From assembly GCF_965118635.1 (NCBI RefSeq), contig NZ_CBCPHV010000017.1:1-35104 (forward strand): a stretch of 35,104 nucleotides of DNA. The letters are read 5' to 3'. Position 1 is the first letter of the stretch. Every line of letters starts with the position of its first letter. The notes beneath the pieces are model-generated. The model saw only the letters and a program-made list of their open reading frames with translations. It made no database searches and had not been told where the DNA came from. Shown here in pieces: positions 9,078 through 17,022 of the stretch. Source of the DNA: Empedobacter brevis_A. Its GTDB lineage: Bacteria; Bacteroidota; Bacteroidia; Flavobacteriales; Weeksellaceae. A program made the translations under genes and the position numbers.

Positions 9078-9917
9078 ATGAAAAAATATATAAGTTTAAG
9101 TTTAGTCTTAATCATGACAATGATAGGTTCTGCACAACAAAATTTATCAATTATGTCTTACAATATTAGATTAGCCTCTGTTGATGATGGTGAAAATCAC
9201 TGGAATATCCGCAAACAAAAACTAGTAGATTTAATTAAATATTATGAGGCTGATTTCATTGGGGTACAAGAAGCACAAGTTCCTCAATTAGAATTCATCA
9301 AACAAAATAATACACAGCTCGACTTTATAGGAGAGCCTAGATCAAGTGATAAAAATGCAGAATATTCAGCCATTTTTTATAAAAAAGATCAATATAAAGT
9401 GATAGAACAGAAAACTATATGGCTTTCTGAAACGCCTGATAAAGAATCAAAAGGCTGGGATGCTGCATATAATAGAATTATTACATATGGATTATTTCAG
9501 GATAAAAGAACAAAGAAACAATTTTGGATAATCAACACACATTTTGATCACGTTGGTAAAGTTGCACGTCAAAAATCGTTAGAGTTAATCGATCAATTAA
9601 TTCATGATTTAACAAGTAAAAAAGATTATCCTACTTTTTTTATGGGAGATTTTAACATGAATCATAATGATGCTTCTGTAAAATATATCCAAAACAAATA
9701 TTTAGATACTCGTCTTAATGCGCAAATAGTTTATGGACCAGATTTTACATGGGAAGATTTTAAATTCAATGTAAAAGGAACGGAAATTTTAGATTACATT
9801 TTTTACAAAAAGAATGCAAAAGTAACGTGCAGAAGTTTTAATACGATTGATGATTTTTATGATTTTAAATACCCATCAGATCATTTGCCAATTTTAGCTA
9901 AATTTTTAATTCAATAA
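9078..9917 (+). CDS. secreted endonuclease/exonuclease/phosphatase-family protein
   Basis: The 279-residue protein has a signal peptide (MKKYISLSLVLIMTMIGSAQ). The EEP fold motifs appear in order: LSIMSYNIR, ADFIGVQEAQ (metal-binding Glu), NTHFDHVGKVARQKS (catalytic His region), FFMGDFNMNHND and YPSDHLPILAKF (catalytic Asp-His). In this superfamily the fold hydrolyses phosphodiesters or phosphomonoesters with Mg2+. Secreted copies of this short type are often found inside Bacteroidota glycan loci, but their substrate there is not known to me. The gene sits between two glycosidase genes and ends two bases before the GH30 gene. This suggests removal of a phosphate-linked group or action on a phosphorylated glycan; that role is inference. 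Confidence 0.88.
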   Translation: MKKYISLSLVLIMTMIGSAQQNLSIMSYNIRLASVDDGENHWNIRKQKLVDLIKYYEADFIGVQEAQVPQLEFIKQNNTQLDFIGEPRSSDKNAEYSAIFYKKDQYKVIEQKTIWLSETPDKESKGWDAAYNRIITYGLFQDKRTKKQFWIINTHFDHVGKVARQKSLELIDQLIHDLTSKKDYPTFFMGDFNMNHNDASVKYIQNKYLDTRLNAQIVYGPDFTWEDFKFNVKGTEILDYIFYKKNAKVTCRSFNTIDDFYDFKYPSDHLPILAKFLIQ

Positions 9918-9919
9918 TT

Positions 9920-11374
9920 ATGACAAATTTCCATTTAAAATATCCAGTTCTTACAGCTTTATTATTCAATTATTTTGCAGTTAATGCACAAGATTTTAAA
10001 CTTTCGGACAAAAAAATTGAAATCTATACAACTGCAAAAAATACAAATCAACGTATTTCAAAATCAACAGATAAAGTAGTAGTTAAAAAGTTTCCGCAAC
10101 CCAAAGAAACGGATATTGCGATTTTTATTGATCCAAAACGTAAATTTCAAAAATTTGAAGGGATTGGTGGAGCAATTACAGATGCTTCAGCAGAAGTTTT
10201 ATCAAAATTACCAAAAAAAACTCAGCAGGAAATCATCAAAGCTTATTACAACGAGAAAGAAGGGATTGGTTATTCATTGATTCGAACAACTATCAATTCA
10301 AGTGATTTTTCAAGTGATAGTTATACGTATGTAAAAGAAAATGATAAAGAATTAAAAAGTTTCGACATTGCACATGACTTAAACTATAAGATTCCGATGA
10401 TTAAAATGGCAAAAGCAGAAATGAAAGATGCTTATCGTTTATATGCAAGTCCTTGGAGTCCACCAGCTTGGATGAAAACTAATAATAGTATGTTAAAAGG
10501 AGGTTCTCTAAAACCTGAATATTACCAAACTTGGGCAAATTATTTTGTAAAATTCATAGAGAATTATGAAAAAATTGGTTTACCTATTTGGGGAGTTTCT
10601 ATTCAAAATGAACCAATGGCAACTCAAACATGGGAATCTTGTATTTATACAGCTGAAGAAGAAAGAGATTTTCTGAAGAATAACTTAGGACCAACACTTC
10701 ATCAAAATGGAATGAAGGATAAGAAAATTATTGTTTGGGACCATAACAGGGATTTAATTTATCAGCGTGCTTCTACTATTTTGAATGATGCTGAAGCTGC
10801 GAAATATGTTTGGGGAGTTGGTTTTCATTGGTACGAAACATGGAATGGAAATACAAACTTGTTTAATAATGTAGCCTTAACTCATGAAGCTTTCCCCAAT
10901 GTTAATCTTATTTTTACCGAAGGTTGTAAAGAACAATTTGATTATAGTCAAATGGGAAATTGGGCTCTGGGTGAAAAATATGGTTACAATATGATTAATG
11001 ATTTTAATTCGGGTACTGTAGCTTGGACAGATTGGAATGTTTTGCTTGATGAAAGAGGAGGTCCAAATCATGTTGGTAATTTTTGTTTTGCTCCAATTCA
11101 TGGTGATACAAGAAATGGACAAATTACTTATACCAATTCATTTTATTACATCGGACAATTTTCAAAATTTATTCGACCAGGAGCACAAAGAATTGCAGCA
11201 TCCTCTAATCGTTCAGATTTAATGGTGACTTCATTCGTTAACAAAGATGGAAATGTAATAGTAGTTGTAATGAATCAAACAGATAAACCGTATTCATATA
11301 ATTTATGGATTGAAGGTGAGGCTGTTGAAGTTAATTCACAAGAACATTCGATTAATACAATTGTTATTTCTTAA
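9920..11374 (+). CDS. GH30-family glycosidase (beta-1,6-glucanase or glucosylceramidase-like)
   Basis: The 484-residue enzyme has a signal peptide ending near YFAVNAQ. The GH30 signature is clear: FEGIGGAITDASAEVL near the N terminus, SPPAWMKTNNSMLKGG, the acid/base Glu in VSIQNEPMA at E231, and the nucleophile Glu in LIFTEGCKE at E334. A C-terminal beta-domain follows (RIAASSNRSDLMVTSFVNKD). In Bacteroidota the closest functional class is GH30_3, whose characterised members cut beta-1,6-glucan; eukaryotic glucocerebrosidases share the motifs. The gene begins two bases after the phosphatase-fold gene, in the same operon. It may cut beta-1,6 links or branches in the target glucan. The subfamily is not proven from motifs alone. 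Confidence 0.92.
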   Translation: MTNFHLKYPVLTALLFNYFAVNAQDFKLSDKKIEIYTTAKNTNQRISKSTDKVVVKKFPQPKETDIAIFIDPKRKFQKFEGIGGAITDASAEVLSKLPKKTQQEIIKAYYNEKEGIGYSLIRTTINSSDFSSDSYTYVKENDKELKSFDIAHDLNYKIPMIKMAKAEMKDAYRLYASPWSPPAWMKTNNSMLKGGSLKPEYYQTWANYFVKFIENYEKIGLPIWGVSIQNEPMATQTWESCIYTAEEERDFLKNNLGPTLHQNGMKDKKIIVWDHNRDLIYQRASTILNDAEAAKYVWGVGFHWYETWNGNTNLFNNVALTHEAFPNVNLIFTEGCKEQFDYSQMGNWALGEKYGYNMINDFNSGTVAWTDWNVLLDERGGPNHVGNFCFAPIHGDTRNGQITYTNSFYYIGQFSKFIRPGAQRIAASSNRSDLMVTSFVNKDGNVIVVVMNQTDKPYSYNLWIEGEAVEVNSQEHSINTIVIS

Positions 11375-11407
11375 AATATAATAAATAAAGGGAAATTATT
11401 TATAGTG

Positions 11408-11458
11408 AATTGCTTGACAAGTAAATAACATGAGATATTAAAGTCAAGCAATTTTAAT
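11408..11458 (+). terminator. inverted repeat after the GH30 gene
   Basis: AATTGCTTGAC (11408-11418) and GTCAAGCAATT (11443-11453) are a perfect 11-bp inverted repeat with a 24-base loop, followed by a T-rich tail. It is a plausible but long-looped terminator; it could also be an operator for the next gene. Confidence 0.45.
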
Positions 11459-11478
11459 TTAAAAGAAAAAAGTAAGAA

Positions 11479-12330
11479 ATGAAATATATAGTTGCCTTAT
11501 TTTTAATGATAAATTATACATATGCACAGAAAATAGTTGTATATGATAAGGAAAATAATTTAGCATTTGATATTTATTATCCAAAAAACTATAAAGAAAA
11601 TCAATCCTATAATGTATTTGCGTGGGTACATGGAGGAGGTTTTTCAGGAGGAACAAGAGCAGATAAAGAAGAAATTGAGCGTATGAAAGATGCTCAAGAA
11701 AGAGGTTTTATAGCTATTTCTATTTCATATAGACTATTAGCAAACTCTTCATATGGTTTTGGATGTGATTTACCAAAACAAGAAAAGTTGATGATTTTTA
11801 AAGAGGCATCTTATGATGTTTTAACAGCTCTAAATTATATACAAAATAATTTACCAATACTTAAATTCTCTATTAATAGATTGATTTTAGGAGGAAGTAG
11901 CGCAGGAGCAGAAACAATTCTAAATGCTTATTATTTAAAGGATTTATGGTTTGGGGAAAAATTTGATCAACTTAAAATAGATGGATTGGTTAGCTATGCT
12001 GGAGCTATTGTAGATGATCGTTATGTTACAAAATCTAATATTTTACCAACGATTTATGTACATGGTTTAAATGATGATGTGGTACCAGCATATAATGCTT
12101 CTCATAGAAATTGTTTGAATAATCAACCAGGATTTTTTCCATTGAATGGTTCTCATTCTTTAGAAGCTTTGAATAGAAAATACGCTCAAGCATCATTAGC
12201 TATTTTTTCTGCATCTGGTAAACACGAATGGTCTGGATTGAGAAAAGAATATTTAAATAATGTATTTGATTTTATATCTAAATCAATTATTGGTATAGAT
12301 AAAGAAAATAAACAAATTAATATCAACTAA
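11479..12330 (+). CDS. secreted alpha/beta hydrolase (esterase-like)
   Basis: The 283-residue protein has a short signal peptide (MKYIVALFLMINYTYAQ). It shows the oxyanion-hole motif HGGG (H51-G54), a nucleophile elbow GGSSAG with the likely serine at S141, a late aspartate in HGLNDDVVP and a histidine in SGKHEW, so a full Ser-Asp-His set is present. This resembles BD-FAE/carboxylesterase-type enzymes, which remove acyl groups from sugars or small esters. Its place at the end of the glucan locus suggests removal of acetyl or similar substituents, but no substrate can be read from the sequence. It may have its own promoter, since 104 bases and an inverted repeat separate it from the GH30 gene. 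Confidence 0.82.
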   Translation: MKYIVALFLMINYTYAQKIVVYDKENNLAFDIYYPKNYKENQSYNVFAWVHGGGFSGGTRADKEEIERMKDAQERGFIAISISYRLLANSSYGFGCDLPKQEKLMIFKEASYDVLTALNYIQNNLPILKFSINRLILGGSSAGAETILNAYYLKDLWFGEKFDQLKIDGLVSYAGAIVDDRYVTKSNILPTIYVHGLNDDVVPAYNASHRNCLNNQPGFFPLNGSHSLEALNRKYAQASLAIFSASGKHEWSGLRKEYLNNVFDFISKSIIGIDKENKQININ

Positions 12331-12460
12331 TTAGAATATTCTTTGCTTGGAGAGGAAAAACAATTTGTATTTTAAGTCTGAAAACACCTATATTTATAAG
12401 CTGTTTATTTAGGCAATTATTAAGCAATATTTAGTTTAGAAAAAAATTATATCAAAACAC

Positions 12461-13930
12461 ATGAGTCAATCAAAAAAAACGAATTGGGGGCAATTTATAC
12501 CACTGATTACTGTATTCTTCTTTTGGGGATTTGTCGCATCGAGCAATGAAATTCTTATTCCCGTTTTTAAAAAATCTTTTAATTTATCACAAGCCGAAAG
12601 TCAATTAGTTGCAGTGGCTTATTACATTGCATATTCTGTAGGTGCTTTAATTTACATGGGTGCTTCATTATTAGCAAAACAAGATTTAATCAATAAATAC
12701 GGGTACAAGAATTCCTTATCATTCGGACTTCTTTTATCTGCAATTGGAACACTTTTTTTCATTCCAGCAGCCAATACAGGTTCTTTTCCATTAATGTTAA
12801 CAGGTTTATTTACTGTTGGTTTAGGTTTTTCTCTACAACAAACTGTAGCCAATCCACTTGCTATTGCATTAGGAGATGCAAGTACAGGATCTCAGCGTTT
12901 AACATTAGCAGGAGGTATAAATAACTTAGGAACGACTATTGGACCATTAATTGTTGCGTATGCAATTTTTGGATCAGGTGGAGAAGGAGAAACTACATTG
13001 AGTATAGAATCGGTTAAAATACCATATTTATGTTTAGGAATTGCATTTTTAGCTGTAGCTATTTTCTTGAAGTTTTCGTCATTACCAAATCATCCAGAGC
13101 AAGAAGTTGAAGAAGAAGATTTTGGTCTTGAGAACAAACGTAAACCAGAAGTTGTCAAAAAACAAGATAAAAGTTCTGCATTAAAATATCCTCAATTATT
13201 ATTAGGAATGATTGCAATCTTCTTATATGTCGGTGTTGAGGTTTCTACAGTAAGTAATTTACCTGCTTATATGCACAACGAGTTAGGGTTTGATATAAAA
13301 GGTGTAACACCATACGTATCGTTATACTGGGCAAGTATGATGATTGGACGTTGGGGAGGTGCTGCAGAAGCATTTGGTTTAGATAAATCAAAAACATTAG
13401 CACTAAAATTTATAGCACCTTACTTAGCTTTCGGAATCTTTTTATTCGTTAACTATATAGCTGGACACGACTTAAAACCATTTTATCTATATAGTGTAAT
13501 TATCTTAATTATGATTTTAGCTTCTTTATGGACAAATGGAAATCCAGCTAAAATGCTATTAACTTTCTCAATAATCGGTATTTTATGTTTAATCATCGGA
13601 ATGAATACAACTGGTTTAGTTTCTATTTATTCTATTACAAGTGTAGGTTTATTCTGTAGTACATTATGGCCATGTATTTTTGCTTTAGCCATTAATGGTT
13701 TAGGTAAAAACACTTCTCAAGGAAGTAATTTCTTAATTATGATGATTATGGGAGGTGGATTAGTAAGTATTCTTCAAGGATATATTGCTGATTTAACAAC
13801 TGTTCATTTTAGTTACATTGTTTGTATTTTGTGTTTTGTATATTTATTATTCTATGCAATTATAACGCCTAAAATCCTTAAAAAACAAGGGATTAATCTA
13901 AACGAAGTTAAATCAGAAGGTGGACATTAG
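12461..13930 (+). CDS. FHS-family sugar:H+ symporter (MFS)
   Basis: The 489-residue protein has about twelve hydrophobic helices. It carries the FucP/GluP-type features FFFWGFVASSNEILIPVFKK in helix 1, VGLGFSLQQTVANPLAIALG in the middle of the first half, and a long charged central loop (about residues 205-240). Family members import fucose, glucose/galactose or N-acetylglucosamine with protons across the inner membrane. In this locus the natural cargo is glucose released by the GH3 enzyme. The gene follows 130 bases without a clear terminator or promoter motif, and a strong terminator follows it. The family is sure; the glucose specificity is inferred. Confidence 0.92.
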   Translation: MSQSKKTNWGQFIPLITVFFFWGFVASSNEILIPVFKKSFNLSQAESQLVAVAYYIAYSVGALIYMGASLLAKQDLINKYGYKNSLSFGLLLSAIGTLFFIPAANTGSFPLMLTGLFTVGLGFSLQQTVANPLAIALGDASTGSQRLTLAGGINNLGTTIGPLIVAYAIFGSGGEGETTLSIESVKIPYLCLGIAFLAVAIFLKFSSLPNHPEQEVEEEDFGLENKRKPEVVKKQDKSSALKYPQLLLGMIAIFLYVGVEVSTVSNLPAYMHNELGFDIKGVTPYVSLYWASMMIGRWGGAAEAFGLDKSKTLALKFIAPYLAFGIFLFVNYIAGHDLKPFYLYSVIILIMILASLWTNGNPAKMLLTFSIIGILCLIIGMNTTGLVSIYSITSVGLFCSTLWPCIFALAINGLGKNTSQGSNFLIMMIMGGGLVSILQGYIADLTTVHFSYIVCILCFVYLLFYAIITPKILKKQGINLNEVKSEGGH

Positions 13931-13955
13931 AAACATTGAAATCATTTAAAAATAT

Positions 13956-13995
13956 AATCCCCGATGAATGCTACATTCATCGGGGATTTTGTTTT
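13956..13995. terminator. strong bidirectional terminator between convergent genes
   Basis: AATCCCCGATGAATG (13956-13970) pairs perfectly with 13974-13988 over 15 bp, with the three-base loop CTA. TTGTTTT follows on the + strand and ATATTTTT on the - strand. It closes both the glucan locus and the convergent WG-repeat gene. Confidence 0.93.
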
Positions 13996-14011
13996 ATTAA
14001 AAATACTGAAT

Positions 14012-15470
14012 TTAATTTCTATATTCTTTGCCTGATTCTATATCAATATAGAAATGCAAAGATGTATTATTTGGTTTATCAATACCTACAAGGCCGTTGC
14101 TGTAGATCTGATCATAGGATTTATTTCCTATTTGTTGTTTTGTTTTCAGATTAAATAAAATATATTTTCCGTTGTCTTCTTTTTGTAAAGCATAAATACT
14201 TTTTTTCGTATCCAAAGGGTCAATTGTATAATAGATAGGGTTTATTTCCCAACGATTAGTTTTTTTATTCCAAAGCCCTTTATTTTCAACATTTTCTTCA
14301 TTCCGTGTATTAACGATATACAGATCCTCACTGTCGTAAACATATTTTATTTTCCCAATTTTAAGCTCTTTATTTAGTTCTTCTTCTGTCAAAATCATAT
14401 GTTTATCTGGCCAAACTAAATAACCAACACGATCAAACACAAAAAAATTATTGATCACTATTTTATCTAATAAATGACCTTGTTTATCGACATAAAGCCA
14501 ATCGTAAGCCCAAACAGCATCATCGTAATTGAATTTTCCTAAAATAAGGAGAATCGTTTACTGAATATACAAGAGAAACATTTTTTAAGAAAGTGATTTG
14601 ATCTTCTGTTGCATTGACAATTTGTTTCGGAAAAGGTTTATCATACAGTGGATAAGTATAAATATCATTCGTATTAGAATTTTGCAGAAGCTTAGGAATA
14701 TCAGGATCATAATTATAATTTTGATTGATAGAATCTAATACAAAAGGTTGCTTGTTCAAAGTGATTTCTAATCTATCAGTGCCAACCATATTCGCTAAAA
14801 TAGGCTTATTCTTTTTAATATCATAAATATTATATTTATTTGAACTACTGGGTATATATCGACCTTTATCCAGAGCAAATTCAATATTGGATTTTAACTT
14901 TTTTAATTTCTTATTTTTAATTTTATACAGCTTTCCATTCATCAAAATATGATTTTCATCCAAAGAGTAATACCAGATATTAGCACTTCCTTGTAGATAA
15001 GGAATATCTTCCGAAGCAATTAATTGATTACTTTCTAGAATACGAATTTCTGTTTTTCTATATGGTTGTGTCTTTGTGACACCACCTCCCAAAATGTTCC
15101 ATTCCCATTTCCAAAAAGGCATTTTTTTATCATACTCAATTGATTTCTTCATCAATGTAAGGTTTTCAACCGCTTCTAGTTCAATGGATTCTTTTGTGTA
15201 ATCAATAATAATATGACCATAAGAATCAATAACAGCAGCTTTCCGATCTTTGTCTTTTACAATGGCATATCCAGTTTTTGTAAATTTCTCTGCATGTTCA
15301 AATGGAGTATTTAGTTGTTGTTTTAGGTTTTTGTCAACATAGATATAATTGTTATTCTTTGTCAAATAAGGAATCCAATTGACTGCATCAGGATTTATAG
15401 ATTTTGATTCTTGGGCACAAGCTGTCATTGTAAACAAGATTATAAGATAAATGATTAAGGTGTTTTTCAT
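14012..15470 (-). pseudogene. WG-repeat-like lipoprotein gene broken by a frameshift
   Basis: The first part (15470 to 14520) starts with a lipoprotein signal (FTMTAC, lipidated C18) and continues with WG/KWG-like repeats such as YIYVDKNLKQQLNTPFEHA and GYAIVKDKDRKAAVIDSYGH. It ends abruptly at QLR. In the next frame the protein goes on without a break from about 14550: GKFNYDDAVWAYDWLYVDKQ, to YDQIYSNGLVGIDKP and a stop at 14012. One extra base in either of two four-base homopolymers (14534-14537 TTTT or 14541-14544 AAAA on the + strand) explains this. Restored, the product would be about 485 residues. The downstream part could otherwise only start at a GTG (14458). WG-repeat proteins are mostly of unknown function. 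Either a true pseudogene or a sequencing error; the gene shares its terminator with the permease gene. Confidence 0.75.
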
Positions 15471-15494
15471 AGTTGTTTTTTTTAGAGGTAGAGA

Positions 15495-16037
15495 TTAATC
15501 ATGGTAAACTTTTAAAGCTCTTATTTCATACGTTTCTTTATCTATTGCTATTGTTCCAATCAGAATATTATTTTCATTTACTTTCGTTTCGTATAAATTT
15601 GTTTCGATATCTCGAGAAAAGTATTTTACCAATTGTTTTTTCGAAATAATATTACTGAAATCTTGTTGCAATCGAATGTTCTGAAATTTCGAAACTTCAT
15701 AATTCTTAAATAGAATAGAATCTGAGAAATAGTTTTTTTCAAAATAAAAATTCAATCCCAGTGATTCATTCGAATATTTATAAGTCATGATTGGTAAATT
15801 GTAGTCATTCCCGCAATATGCTATTGTATCTGTTGGAGAAGGAGAAAAGGCAATAGAATCTTTTTTGAATGGAATGTTTTTGTTTTGACTAAATTTTTCA
15901 AAATCATTTATAGTAGAATGATTTATTTTTAAACCAGCTATTTCCCAATTTTTATCAATCAAAATATCATCGGGTTTTGTGTTATTCCCATTACAAGAGA
16001 AAAGCATTGCGGCGAAAAGAAATATTGTTTTATTCAT
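15495..16037 (-). CDS. small lipoprotein of unknown function
   Basis: The 180-residue product starts with MNKTIFLFAAMLFSCNGN, a lipoprotein signal peptide with the lipidated cysteine at C15. The rest is hydrophilic with alternating strands (for example GLNFYFEKNYFSDSILF and NILIGTIAIDKETYEIRAL) and no catalytic motif I recognise. The gene ends 24 bases before the WG-repeat-like lipoprotein gene on the same strand, so the two may form one operon. Confidence 0.75.
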   Translation of the reverse strand: MNKTIFLFAAMLFSCNGNNTKPDDILIDKNWEIAGLKINHSTINDFEKFSQNKNIPFKKDSIAFSPSPTDTIAYCGNDYNLPIMTYKYSNESLGLNFYFEKNYFSDSILFKNYEVSKFQNIRLQQDFSNIISKKQLVKYFSRDIETNLYETKVNENNILIGTIAIDKETYEIRALKVYHD

Positions 16038-16386
16038 TTTAATGTTTTGAAAATTGTGTACAACTAAAAATTAGGAACAAGTCATTCGGTAATAGATTGC
16101 TTATAAAAGTTGAGTTGTTTTAATCTCACACCATCAAAATTCAGAAAAAATAGGAGAGTAGAAGTCACTACTTTTAGCGAATTGTTACTTTTTTGAATAG
16201 AAATAAAAAGTCGCTTAAGAAAATATTAAGCGACTTTTAATCGAATGTAGTGTTTTTTTTAAGTAATAAGACTTGGTTAGTAATCTTATTTTTGGGTTGT
16301 TTAGTAGGTTGAAATATAGGTTATTATTTCTTTTTCAAAATTGATGAAAATTTTAGACTTAAAATATCCCTATTTATAGGTATTTT
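16038..16386. other. intergenic region without a gene
   Basis: This 349-base AT-rich stretch holds the terminator of the two-component operon (16206-16238), a weak AT stem (16265-16271 with 16284-16290) on the same transcript, and presumably the promoter of the small lipoprotein gene on the - strand. No reading frame looks coding. Confidence 0.6.
16206..16238 (-). terminator. terminator of the two-component operon
   Basis: AAAAGTCGCTTAA (16206-16218) pairs perfectly with 16226-16238 over 13 bp. On the - strand the hairpin is followed by TTTTTATTT. It lies about 150 bases after the response-regulator stop. Confidence 0.85.
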
Positions 16387-17019
16387 TTAAGGTTTTGAGA
16401 TCAATCCATATTCTATTGCTGATGTAATGGCAGAACTTAAGTTGGAAGATTTAAACTTTTCAATCAAATTTTTACGATGACTATCAACGGTATGTGTACT
16501 TATAAATAATTTATCTGCAATTTGTTGAGTGGTTAATCCTTGTGCCGCTTCAATCAAAACTTCTTTCTCACGACGAGTTAATTTCGGAATAGTGTTCAAA
16601 CCATCTTTTTCCTTTTTACTCATTACATTTTTAGTTTGGGAGCAAAGGAACTTTTTACCATCAAAAATAGAATTTATTCCTTTTAGTATTTCATCAACTG
16701 AGGCATTTTTTTGAATATAACCCGAAGCACCTTCTTCCAAGCAACTATTTATTACCGCATATTCGTTGTGTACACTTAGCATAATAATGTGCATATCAGG
16801 ATATTTTTTCTTGAATGGTTTGATTAATTCAATACTATTTGTATCAGATAAATTGATGTCTAACAAAAGAATATCAATTTCAGTTGTTTTCAAAGCTTCT
16901 TGTAATTCTTGGGCAGAAGCATAACAATCGACAACTTGTAAGTTTGGCTGATGACTTAAAATATTGCGTAAACCTTCTAATAATAAAGGATGATCGTCTG
17001 TAATTACTATTTTTATCAT
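16387..17019 (-). CDS. NarL/FixJ-family response regulator
   Basis: The 210-residue protein has a receiver domain (residues 1-120) with the acidic pair D8-D9, phosphoacceptor D54 in LLLDINLSD, S82 and the conserved K104. A LuxR-type DNA-binding helix-turn-helix follows at about residues 143-205 (LTRREKEVLIEAAQGLTTQQ, then ISTHTVDSHRKNL). It is phosphorylated by the HisKA_3 kinase whose gene ends three bases upstream, and then acts as a transcription factor. Targets are not visible here. All key residues are intact. Confidence 0.95.
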   Translation of the reverse strand: MIKIVITDDHPLLLEGLRNILSHQPNLQVVDCYASAQELQEALKTTEIDILLLDINLSDTNSIELIKPFKKKYPDMHIIMLSVHNEYAVINSCLEEGASGYIQKNASVDEILKGINSIFDGKKFLCSQTKNVMSKKEKDGLNTIPKLTRREKEVLIEAAQGLTTQQIADKLFISTHTVDSHRKNLIEKFKSSNLSSAITSAIEYGLISKP

Positions 17020-17022
17020 AAG

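Noticed and set aside
13936..14154. 72-residue open frame on the + strand
   Set aside because: It begins before the strong terminator hairpin, reads through it and then runs antisense to the broken WG-repeat gene.
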